49,385 nucleotides of DNA, taken from positions 1 through 49,385 of the forward strand of contig NZ_CANNCR010000031.1 in assembly GCF_947503125.1 (NCBI RefSeq), in the 5' to 3' direction. A program made the position numbers and the translations under genes. Shown in pieces: positions 42,699 through 49,385 of the stretch (positions within the stretch are counted from its first letter, which is position 1; every line of letters starts with the position of its first letter). The notes beneath the pieces are model-generated. The model worked only from the letters and a program-made list of their open reading frames with translations. It was not told where the DNA came from and ran no database searches. Source of the stretch: an uncultured Metabacillus sp. GTDB taxonomy: Bacteria; Bacillota; Bacilli; Bacillales; Bacillaceae.

Positions 42699-44063
42699 AT
42701 GATTCAGCGTACACTAACCGAAATTGAAGGAATGGTAAAGGGTTCGGGATTAGATCAAGCATTTAAGCATGAAAAGATAAACGGAGTCACAACTGATTCC
42801 CGCCAGGTAGAGAAGGGGAATTTATTTTTTCCTTTAATAGGAGAAACGTTCAACGGACATAAATTTGTCGACAAGGCCATTGAGAATGGCGCAGCAGCCG
42901 TCATTTGGGATGAAAAGGAGTCGAATCCGCCGGAAACGATACCGGTTATTTTTGTTACTGATACATTAAAGGCGTTGCAAGATCTTGCTGAAGCCTACTT
43001 GCAGCAGGTGAAACCAAAGGTTGTCGGGATTACAGGCAGCAATGGGAAAACAACGACAAAGGATATGGTATCAAGCGTTCTCGAAACAACCTATAAGGTA
43101 CATAAAACAAAAGGAAACTTTAATAATCATATCGGTTTGCCTTTAACCGTTTTAAGCATGGCTGAAGATACAGAAATTGCTGTTTTAGAAATGGGAATGA
43201 GCGGGAAAGGTGAAATTGAACTTTTATCAAAGATTGCGAAGCCTGATGCAGCGATTATTACCAATATTGGTGAAGCTCATTTACTGGATTTAGGATCAAG
43301 AGAGGGAATTGCCGAAGCTAAGCTTGAAATTGTTAATGGTTTAAAACAGGATGGTTTATTGATTTATCACGGAGATGAACCGTTGCTGCAAGAGCGGGTC
43401 CCATCTTTATCAATATCCTCTGTAACTTTCGGAGAGACTTCGAAAAACGATTATTTCCCGACATCGATTCATCAGCAGGTAAATGGAACGTCTTTTAACA
43501 TCAATGATACTGAATTCTTCATTCCAGTGCTTGGAAAGCATAATGTCAGCAATGCGCTGGCAGCCTATGCAGCCGCCCGTTTCTTTGAAGTAAAAGAAGA
43601 AGACATTATTGAAGGATTCAAAGCAATAAAAATTACAGGGATGCGCTTAGAGTTAATTGAGTCAAAAAACGGGGTATCCATTATTAATGATGCTTATAAT
43701 GCAAGTCCTACCTCAATGCTTGCAGCCATTCGTTTACTTGAAGATTTAACCGGCTTTAAACAAAAATACGTTGTCCTTGGAGATATGCTTGAACTAGGGG
43801 AAAATGAAGTAGAATTTCACCGTCAGGTAGGGGCAGCGATAAAAAAAGCTGAAATTTCTCATCTATTCACCTACGGAAAACTAGGGGCTGAAATTGCAAA
43901 TGGGGCTAAACAAAACCTGCCGGAGGAATGTATCTATCATTTTGAGGATAAACAGGCATTAATCACCAAACTAAAATCAATGGTAAACAAAAACGATGTT
44001 GTGCTTGTAAAGGCTTCTCGAGGAATGAGACTTGAAGAGGTCGTAAATGAATTAATAATGTGA
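42699..44063 (+). CDS. murF: UDP-MurNAc-tripeptide--D-Ala-D-Ala ligase
   Basis: A 454-aa Mur ligase adding the D-Ala-D-Ala dipeptide made by Ddl. Features are GVTTDSRQVEKGNLFFPLIG in the UDP-binding domain, the ATP loop VVGITGSNGKTTTKDMV, KGNFNNHIGLPLTVL, VLEMGMSGKGEIELLSKIA, and in the C-terminal domain INDAYNASPTSMLAAIRLL and VLGDMLELGENE. ATG 42699 lies after AAGGAG. A hairpin at 44107-44133 (GCCGACT/AGTCGGC) and another at 44208 follow. Confidence 0.96.
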   Translation: MIQRTLTEIEGMVKGSGLDQAFKHEKINGVTTDSRQVEKGNLFFPLIGETFNGHKFVDKAIENGAAAVIWDEKESNPPETIPVIFVTDTLKALQDLAEAYLQQVKPKVVGITGSNGKTTTKDMVSSVLETTYKVHKTKGNFNNHIGLPLTVLSMAEDTEIAVLEMGMSGKGEIELLSKIAKPDAAIITNIGEAHLLDLGSREGIAEAKLEIVNGLKQDGLLIYHGDEPLLQERVPSLSISSVTFGETSKNDYFPTSIHQQVNGTSFNINDTEFFIPVLGKHNVSNALAAYAAARFFEVKEEDIIEGFKAIKITGMRLELIESKNGVSIINDAYNASPTSMLAAIRLLEDLTGFKQKYVVLGDMLELGENEVEFHRQVGAAIKKAEISHLFTYGKLGAEIANGAKQNLPEECIYHFEDKQALITKLKSMVNKNDVVLVKASRGMRLEEVVNELIM

Positions 44064-44207
44064 AAATTCCATTAGAGGAGGTTCTCGAAGTAGAGGAAGC
44101 ACAAGTGCCGACTTGGCCATAAGACTAGTCGGCTATCTCACAACTGATAAAGTTTTTAAAAACAGGAATGAATAAATCATAAAACGTTAAAAATAAGTTC
44201 ATGTGGT

Positions 44208-44250
44208 GCAGAAAAGGTTTTGCTTACGTAAAAACCGTTTCTGCTCTTTA
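44208..44250 (+). terminator. Hairpin upstream of the esterase pseudogene
   Basis: GCAGAAAAGGTTTT / AAAACCGTTTCTGC form a 14-bp stem with one mismatch. It ends just before the ribosome site of the esterase frame and probably closes the ddl-murF transcript. Confidence 0.55.
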
Positions 44251-44267
44251 AGGAGGGGTACCTACGC

Positions 44268-44990
44268 ATGATCGGATGTCTCTTTATTCATGGTTTTACA
44301 GGTGCGCCATATGAGGTAGAGCCTTTGGCGACCTATATGAAGGAAAAGACAGATTGGATTGTTAAAGTGCCAACTCTTCCGGGTCATGGAGAAACACTTT
44401 CGCTAAAAGGGTATACCTATCATGATTGGATTGCACATGCAGAAAAAGAGCTAAAAGCCCTGATGAAAGAAGCTGACGAGGTATATGTAGTCGGTTTTTC
44501 AATGGGAGGTGTCATTGCTTCCTATTTAGCAGCAAAATATGAAGTAAAGAAGTTGGTGCTCTTAAGTGCAGCGGTTTATTATGTAAATCCAAAACAATTG
44601 TTGATTGATTGCAAAGATATGTTGAAAGATATGATGACCGGAAAAATTAAAGAAAACGAGTTATTTAAACGTTATAAGAAAAAAATATTTAAAACTCCGC
44701 TGCTTGCAACGATTGAATTTCAGAAATTAGTGAAGAGGGTAAAGCCTTATTTAACAAAATTAACCTTGCCAGTTCTTATAATACAAGGTGAATGTGACGG
44801 GATTGTGCCTGTATAAAGCGCACATTATTTATACAAAACCATCCCTTCAAAAGAGAAGGAACTCCGTTTGCTCCCATGCTCTAAGCACCATGTATGCCAT
44901 GGTGAAGATTATGAGGACTTAAAGGAATATGTTGAGAATTTTCTTTTTGCAGGTAATAGGGAATTTTCACATCAAAACTCAGTCAGCTAA
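44268..44990 (+). pseudogene. Carboxylesterase, broken by one in-frame stop
   Basis: An alpha/beta hydrolase of the Est30 type. Codons 1-182 hold CLFIHGFTGAPYEVEPL, the nucleophile Ser78 in VGFSMGGVI and Asp177 in QGECDGIVPV. Codon 183 is TAA (44814-44816). The same frame then continues for 57 codons with clear homology (SAHYLYKTIPSKEKELRLLP, SKHHVCHGED) to a stop at 44988-44990, so a single base (AAA to TAA) would restore a 240-aa enzyme. The catalytic His lies beyond the stop, so the short product would be inactive. ATG after AAGGAGG. An esterase at this place, between murF and cshA, is common in Bacillus relatives. Confidence 0.85.
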
Positions 44991-45334
44991 ACAATTTACA
45001 AAAAAAATTCCGATATTTATCCAAGAAAAGAATGGGAAATCATGCATGTTTTGGTTCAGTTCGTTTTAGTTCAAGTTGAAATAAAAAACTGGTAGTGGTA
45101 TGATTACTTTTAAAGTGTTTGCGGGCTTTAAATAAGGTAAACTGCTGCCCTTGGTGAAAAAGGGCATTTTTTGTTGGCAATTTATTCGAACGTTTTATTG
45201 ATGATACATCATTTGATAGGCTGACCAAATTGTTTTCAGCTTATTGAATTAGATAGATAAATTTGATTAAAAACCTGTTACCTATAAGGTCTGTAAATAT
45301 TTACAGCAAACAATATAGAAGGAGTATGAATACA
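44991..45334. other. Gap between the esterase and cshA
   Basis: No gene. It contains a terminator (45146-45172) and, close to cshA, ACCT-ATA-AGGT and a perfect 16-bp palindrome, CTGTAAATATTTACAG (45291-45306), that ends about 13 nt before the ribosome site. Confidence 0.55.
45146..45172 (+). terminator. Terminator upstream of cshA
   Basis: TGCCCTT / AAGGGCA with a T6 tail. It separates cshA from the genes before it or acts as a leader attenuator. Confidence 0.65.
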
Positions 45335-46822
45335 TTGACATTAACGTTTCAAGATTTAGGTTTAAGTTCGTCACTGATGCAATCAATAAGTAAAATGGGT
45401 TTTGAAGAGCCGTCTCCGATTCAGGCACAAACGATCCCGTTAGGTCTGCAAAATAAGGACGTGATCGGTCAGGCGCAAACTGGGACAGGAAAAACAGCTG
45501 CATTTGGAATTCCGCTTATTGAAAAAATTGACGTGAAAAATAATAATATTCAAGCTGTTGTTGTCGCTCCTACACGTGAACTTGCTATTCAGGTTTCCGA
45601 AGAACTTTATAAAATTGGTTATCATAAGCGTTCACGTGTTCTCCCGATCTATGGTGGTCAAGATATTAATAGACAGATCCGTTCCTTGAAAAAGAATCCT
45701 CATATTATTGTTGGAACACCTGGTCGTCTTATTGATCATATCAACCGTAAAACAATCCGTTTAAATACTGTTCACACAATCGTCCTAGATGAAGCAGATG
45801 AAATGCTGAACATGGGCTTTATCGAGGATATTGAGGCTATTCTTTCAAATGTTCCGGAAGATCGCCAAACTTTACTGTTCTCTGCCACTATGCCAGATCC
45901 AATTCGCCGTATTGCAGAAAACTTCATGAAGAATCCTGAACTGGTTAAAGTAAAGGCGAAAGAAATGACTGTTCCTAACATTACCCAGTACTACCTTGAA
46001 ACTCAAGAAAGAAAGAAATTTGACATTCTCACAAGATTGCTTGATATTCAATCTCCAGAGCTTGCGATCGTCTTTGGTCGTACAAAACGACGTGTAGATG
46101 AATTATCAGAAGCTTTAACATTAAGAGGATATACAGCAGAAGGTATTCATGGAGATCTTACTCAAGCGAAGCGTATGTCAACGTTACGCAAGTTTAAAGA
46201 GGGTGCGATTGAAGTATTAGTTGCAACAGATGTTGCAGCGCGCGGATTAGACATCTCAGGTGTCACACATGTATATAATTTTGACGTTCCTCAAGATCCG
46301 GAAAGCTATGTTCACAGAATTGGCCGTACTGGACGTGCAGGGAAAACAGGGATGGCGATGACATTTGTAACGCCAAGAGAATTGGACATCGTTAAAAACA
46401 TTGAGCGTACAACAAAACGCAAGATGGATCGCATGAAGCCGCCAACTGTTGATGAAGCTATCGAGAGTCAACAACAAATGACAGTAGAAAAAATTCGTTC
46501 CATCGTTGAAAATGACAACCTTTCTTTCTACAAGCGTACTGCTGAAGAGCTTTTAGAAGAATTTGATGCACAGTTAGTAGTAGCTGCTGCTATTAAGTTC
46601 ATGACGAAAGAGCCAAATGATGTAGAAGTAAAATTAACAGAGGAAGCGCCGTTATTTATTAAGTCCTCTAAAAACAAAGGTCGTTCTAACAACAAAAGAA
46701 GGGGCGACTATAACCGAAGCGGCGGACAAAAGAAAAACAACAACCGCTCTTACGGTGATCGTGACAGAGGCAAAGGCAGCTATAGTAACTCAGCGAAGCG
46801 CCGCTACTCTAATTCAAAATAA
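45335..46822 (+). CDS. cshA: DEAD-box RNA helicase CshA
   Basis: A 495-aa ATP-dependent RNA helicase of the degradosome and ribosome assembly type. All motifs are present in order: Q motif [74 protein letters not shown] and [12 protein letters not shown] dimerisation region and a basic, Asn/Arg/Gly-rich tail (about 455-495) end it. TTG 45335 gives [10 protein letters not shown], matching the known MTITFQD start, and lies 10 nt after GGAG; ATG 45326 is only 1 nt from that site. Ends at the hairpin 46828-46866. Confidence 0.95.
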   Translation: MTLTFQDLGLSSSLMQSISKMGFEEPSPIQAQTIPLGLQNKDVIGQAQTGTGKTAAFGIPLIEKIDVKNNNIQAVVVAPTRELAIQVSEELYKIGYHKRSRVLPIYGGQDINRQIRSLKKNPHIIVGTPGRLIDHINRKTIRLNTVHTIVLDEADEMLNMGFIEDIEAILSNVPEDRQTLLFSATMPDPIRRIAENFMKNPELVKVKAKEMTVPNITQYYLETQERKKFDILTRLLDIQSPELAIVFGRTKRRVDELSEALTLRGYTAEGIHGDLTQAKRMSTLRKFKEGAIEVLVATDVAARGLDISGVTHVYNFDVPQDPESYVHRIGRTGRAGKTGMAMTFVTPRELDIVKNIERTTKRKMDRMKPPTVDEAIESQQQMTVEKIRSIVENDNLSFYKRTAEELLEEFDAQLVVAAAIKFMTKEPNDVEVKLTEEAPLFIKSSKNKGRSNNKRRGDYNRSGGQKKNNNRSYGDRDRGKGSYSNSAKRRYSNSK

Positions 46823-46827
46823 AATGA

Positions 46828-46866
46828 AAAAGGTCGGATCTATGTTTTATAGATTCGACCTTTTTT
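46828..46866 (+). terminator. Terminator of cshA
   Basis: AAAAGGTCGGATCTAT / ATAGATTCGACCTTTT with a T6 tail. Confidence 0.85.
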
Positions 46867-47137
46867 GTACATGGAAAAAGGGAAGAGTGGTTCGAAAAGG
46901 CGGATAGCGCCGCAATTGAGGCGATCAGTAAGGCAGTTTAGATAGGCTGGACTGTATGATTTTAGGCAATACAAAAGGACAATGCTCTTTTTCAGTTAGA
47001 TATAAAGAGATTGAATAGTTGGATCAAGCATCCTTTACAATAAATTAATTTTCAAATAGAGATAAAACAAGCTCTGCAATCTTTCAATTGATGCTATAAT
47101 CAAATGGGATTATTTTCTAACTGAAGGAGAGAGAAGG
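46867..47137. other. cshA-ydbS intergenic region
   Basis: No gene is visible. A TATAAT at 47095-47100, 38 bp before ydbS, is a likely -10, but its -35 (CTCTGC at 17 bp) is poor. A small GGCG-N5-CGCC hairpin lies near 46901. Confidence 0.45.
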
Positions 47138-47617
47138 TTGAGGGATTTACCGAAAAATAAAATAAGCTTGAAGGCGTTAACTGTTTGGCGACTGAGTGCT
47201 CTTATTAGCTCAATCATTTTTTTATTAGTGGTAGTTGGCGTGGGAGTAGGGGTATATTTTCTAAATTTCACTTACTGGATCACAGTAGGTGCTGCTATCA
47301 TTTGGCTTATTTCTTCACTATTATCCATTTTCATTATTCCGAAAATCAGGCACCGTGTATGGCGTTATGAGGTACATGAGCATGAGATCGACCTCCAGTT
47401 TGGCCTTTTTGTGATTAAACGAGTACTTATACCAATGGTAAGAGTGCAGCATGTTGATACACATCAAGGACCATTGCTGCGAAAATATAAACTGGCTTCA
47501 ATTGAAATTTCAACTGCAGCAACAAAACATGAAATTCCAGCCTTAGATCTGCAAGAGGCTGATTTACTTAGGGATCATATTTCCAAGCTGGCAAGGGTGA
47601 CGGATGATGATGTTTGA
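47138..47617 (+). CDS. ydbS: PH-domain membrane protein YdbS
   Basis: A 159-aa membrane protein of the bacterial PH (bPH2) family. Two N-terminal membrane helices (about 17-40 and 46-68) are followed by the PH-like domain (RHRVWRYEVHEHEIDLQFGL, IPMVRVQHVDTHQGPLLRKY). TTG 47138 follows AAGGAGAG. It overlaps ydbT by 14 bp. In B. subtilis ydbS-ydbT follow cshA, as here; the pair has been linked to resistance to amylocyclicin-type bacteriocins, as I recall. Partner YdbT carries repeated copies of the same unit. Confidence 0.9.
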   Translation: MRDLPKNKISLKALTVWRLSALISSIIFLLVVVGVGVGVYFLNFTYWITVGAAIIWLISSLLSIFIIPKIRHRVWRYEVHEHEIDLQFGLFVIKRVLIPMVRVQHVDTHQGPLLRKYKLASIEISTAATKHEIPALDLQEADLLRDHISKLARVTDDDV

Positions 47618-49037
47618 GCCAAAGCGTATTCATCCGGTAGGAATGCTTTTAAGCTTCATTAAGATTATTAGGTCATATATTATTCCTGTCATTGTTTTCT
47701 TCTTTTTCGGCAATAATGAAGGCTTTAATGTTTATATAAGCATTGGCGGTGCTTGCTTATTTATCATTATCATTGTTACAAGCATTTTGGATTGGTGGAA
47801 GTTTACCTATTGGCTTGAAGATGGCGAACTTAGAATTGAGCATGGAATTTTCATTAAGAAAAAACGCTATATTCCGATTGAAAGGATTCAATCAATCAAT
47901 ATTAGTGCTGGCATTGTTCAACAGCTCTTTCGACTCGTAAAGGTGCAAATTGAAACAGCTGGCAGCGGATTGGAAGCAGAAGCGGTTTTAACTGCCATAA
48001 AAAAACATGAAGCAGATCATATACAACAGGTGATCTCAAATTATAAACAGGATGGTTTAAAGAATGTTGAGGTTCAAGATGAGGACCAGTCTGAGCTGCC
48101 TGTGTTTAAAATGCAGTCTAAGGACCTATTTATTGCAGCCTCAACCTCAAGTGGAATCGGCGTCATTATCTCCGCTATTGTAGCGTTTGTTTCACAATTT
48201 GAAGAATTTATTCCTTACGAGGAGCTTATCGATCGTTTTGAATTTCTGACAAAGGCAAGCTTTGCGTTCTATGCAGGATTGGTTTTTATTGTCTTATTTA
48301 TTGCGTGGTTGTTAAGTATTATTGGTGTCTTGCTAAAGTATGCTTATTTTACTGTGTTAAAGGCTGATGATGACATAAAAATCTCTAGAGGAATTTTCGA
48401 GAAACAGCAAGTTTCCATCCCTATTTCACGGATCCAGGCGATTAGAATTGTCCAAAATCCGGTTAGACAGTTATTAGGGTATGCAACTGTCTATATTGAA
48501 AGTGCAGGTGGGAATGGCGTTGACGAGGGAGCATCTACCATGTTATTTCCTGTCGTTCCTAAAAAAGAAGTATTTCCGCTTTTGCAGCAATTTGTTCCAT
48601 CATTTGAAAAGAGTAATCACATACATCGATTGCCTAAAAGATCAAAAAAACGGTATATGATAAGAAAGGGCATACCTGCTGCCATCATCTGTATTCCGCT
48701 CTCTTATTTTCTGGCACCTTGGGGGATTTTTTCAGTGATTTTAATTCCTTTATTCATCTTTTGGGGCTATTGCGCATATAAAGATGCCGGCTGGAGTTTA
48801 GATGGGAACCAAATGCAATTAAGCTTTCGCTTTATCTCAAAAACGACCGTTCTTATCAAGCGCAATCGACTGCAGTCGATAAAGAGCAAAACGTCTTATT
48901 TTCAAAAAAAACAATCCTTACAAACGTTTGAGGCTTCAATCAAATCAGGGATTATTGGAAAAAACTTTTCGATTAAGGATTTAGAACAAAGTGATGTTGA
49001 AAAAATGGTTGACTGGTATTCTCATTCTAAGAAATAA
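47604..49037 (+). CDS. ydbT: PH-domain membrane protein YdbT
   Basis: A 477-aa membrane protein with three bPH2 units, each preceded by a hydrophobic helix pair. Repeats are seen at about 70-150 (YWLEDGELRIEHGIFIKKKR, PIERIQSINI), 240-330 (YFTVLKADDDIKISRGIFEK, PISRIQAIRI) and 380-470 (DAGWSLDGNQMQLSFRFISK, IKRNRLQSIK). Such proteins probably act together with YdbS at the membrane. The start, three ATG in a row, lies inside the end of ydbS, so the two are coupled. Confidence 0.9.
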   Translation: MMMFEPKRIHPVGMLLSFIKIIRSYIIPVIVFFFFGNNEGFNVYISIGGACLFIIIIVTSILDWWKFTYWLEDGELRIEHGIFIKKKRYIPIERIQSINISAGIVQQLFRLVKVQIETAGSGLEAEAVLTAIKKHEADHIQQVISNYKQDGLKNVEVQDEDQSELPVFKMQSKDLFIAASTSSGIGVIISAIVAFVSQFEEFIPYEELIDRFEFLTKASFAFYAGLVFIVLFIAWLLSIIGVLLKYAYFTVLKADDDIKISRGIFEKQQVSIPISRIQAIRIVQNPVRQLLGYATVYIESAGGNGVDEGASTMLFPVVPKKEVFPLLQQFVPSFEKSNHIHRLPKRSKKRYMIRKGIPAAIICIPLSYFLAPWGIFSVILIPLFIFWGYCAYKDAGWSLDGNQMQLSFRFISKTTVLIKRNRLQSIKSKTSYFQKKQSLQTFEASIKSGIIGKNFSIKDLEQSDVEKMVDWYSHSKK

Positions 49038-49040
49038 AAC

Positions 49041-49088
49041 AAAAAAGCTGTCTAAGAGAATAAAACCTCTTATTAGACAGCTTTTTTT
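49041..49088 (+). terminator. Terminator of ydbS-ydbT
   Basis: AAAAAAGCTGTCTAA pairs with TTAGACAGCTTTTTT; an inner GAG/CTC extends it. Confidence 0.85.
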
Positions 49089-49096
49089 AAAGATAT

Positions 49097-49307
49097 GAAA
49101 GTATAAATTTTTAACATAGTTTTTGTATCTAGCTCCGAAGCGCATGACGTGCAAGTGCAGTCAGTGCGACAGGAAGTCACGTTTTTTGACTGCCAGCACA
49201 TAGCCCATCGAGGTCATTAGCCACTCATGAATTGAAGGCAAAGAACACCTTCTATTCCTGTTCGCCTTATGCTTGTCGCCGAATGCTAAGCGCCTTGCGC
49301 TTTTTTT
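49097..49307. repeat. Structured Bacillus interspersed repeat, copy 2
   Basis: A 211-bp relative of the element at 34516-34664: same start (GAAAGTATAAA, TCTAGCTCC), same centre (AGCCACTCATGAATTGAAGG) and same end (GCGCCTTGCGCTTTT). It carries about 60 extra bases near 49145-49205 with their own inverted parts. Its long stem is more damaged on the right arm. From 49308 to the window end I see no gene. Confidence 0.7.
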
Positions 49308-49385
49308 ATAATATCAGAATTTATATGTTGCCCCTTTTTTGCGATTGCGAGAAAATTGAGGTATGGAGTCGAATATTTTGAAACG

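Noticed and set aside
44062-44124. 20-codon frame overlapping the murF stop
   Set aside because: GTG start without a ribosome site and no homology; likely chance.
44107-44133. Terminator right after murF
   Set aside because: The GCCGACT/AGTCGGC stem has no T run; the hairpin at 44208 is the better candidate.

Overview
The window is chromosomal DNA of a low-GC, spore-forming Bacillaceae bacterium. The signs are strong AGGAGG-type ribosome sites with frequent TTG and GTG starts, CcpA-type cre sites, a YyaC sporulation protein, a bacillithiol transferase of the BstA/YfiT type, and at the right end the order ddl, murF, cshA, ydbS, ydbT familiar from Bacillus subtilis. I cannot name the species. 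I see no rRNA, tRNA, CRISPR array, transposase or phage genes.

Layout. 1-3.1 kb: a DhaS-like aldehyde dehydrogenase and an AraC-type regulator. 3.2-11.4 kb: a probable tricarboxylate module, with a TcuA-type FAD dehydrogenase, a CitMHS transporter, an AbrB-family membrane protein, a PrpF-family isomerase and two LysR regulators of identical length (287 aa); a YyaC gene sits inside it. 11.4-14.1 kb: a micro-ORF whose end lies in a MITE-like element, then a divergent GH4 alpha-galactosidase/AraC pair. 14.1-21.1 kb: a GlnK/GlnL-type two-component system divergent from a symporter, aspartase and malic enzyme, which with a fumarase encoded elsewhere would turn aspartate into pyruvate and ammonia.

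21.1-29.1 kb: a periodic 20-bp repeat array, an MFS exporter with a LexA-like box on its promoter, a tmrB remnant, glpK behind a terminator-bearing leader, a thioredoxin, a ribA-ribD pair standing apart from other riboflavin genes, and a carboxylesterase followed by a cluster of DnaA boxes. 29.1-34.5 kb: a decaying sugar-use locus, with a GH3 glycosidase frameshifted near its N-terminus, a probable permease remnant and an orphan solute-binding lipoprotein. 34.5-41.3 kb: household and stress genes (DMT transporter, bstA, broken LysE exporter, YuiD, LOG protein, secreted peptidoglycan-binding protein, ECF sigma/anti-sigma pair with its own promoter, unusual methyltransferase-like protein).

41.5-49.1 kb: the conserved cell-wall block ddl-murF, an esterase broken by one in-frame stop, the RNA helicase cshA, and the PH-domain membrane proteins YdbS and YdbT. 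Two copies of a Bacillus-type structured repeat lie directly after terminators near 34.6 and 49.2 kb. Lesions at GH3, LysE and the esterase each need only one base to explain them, so they are either recent decay or sequence errors; raw reads would decide.
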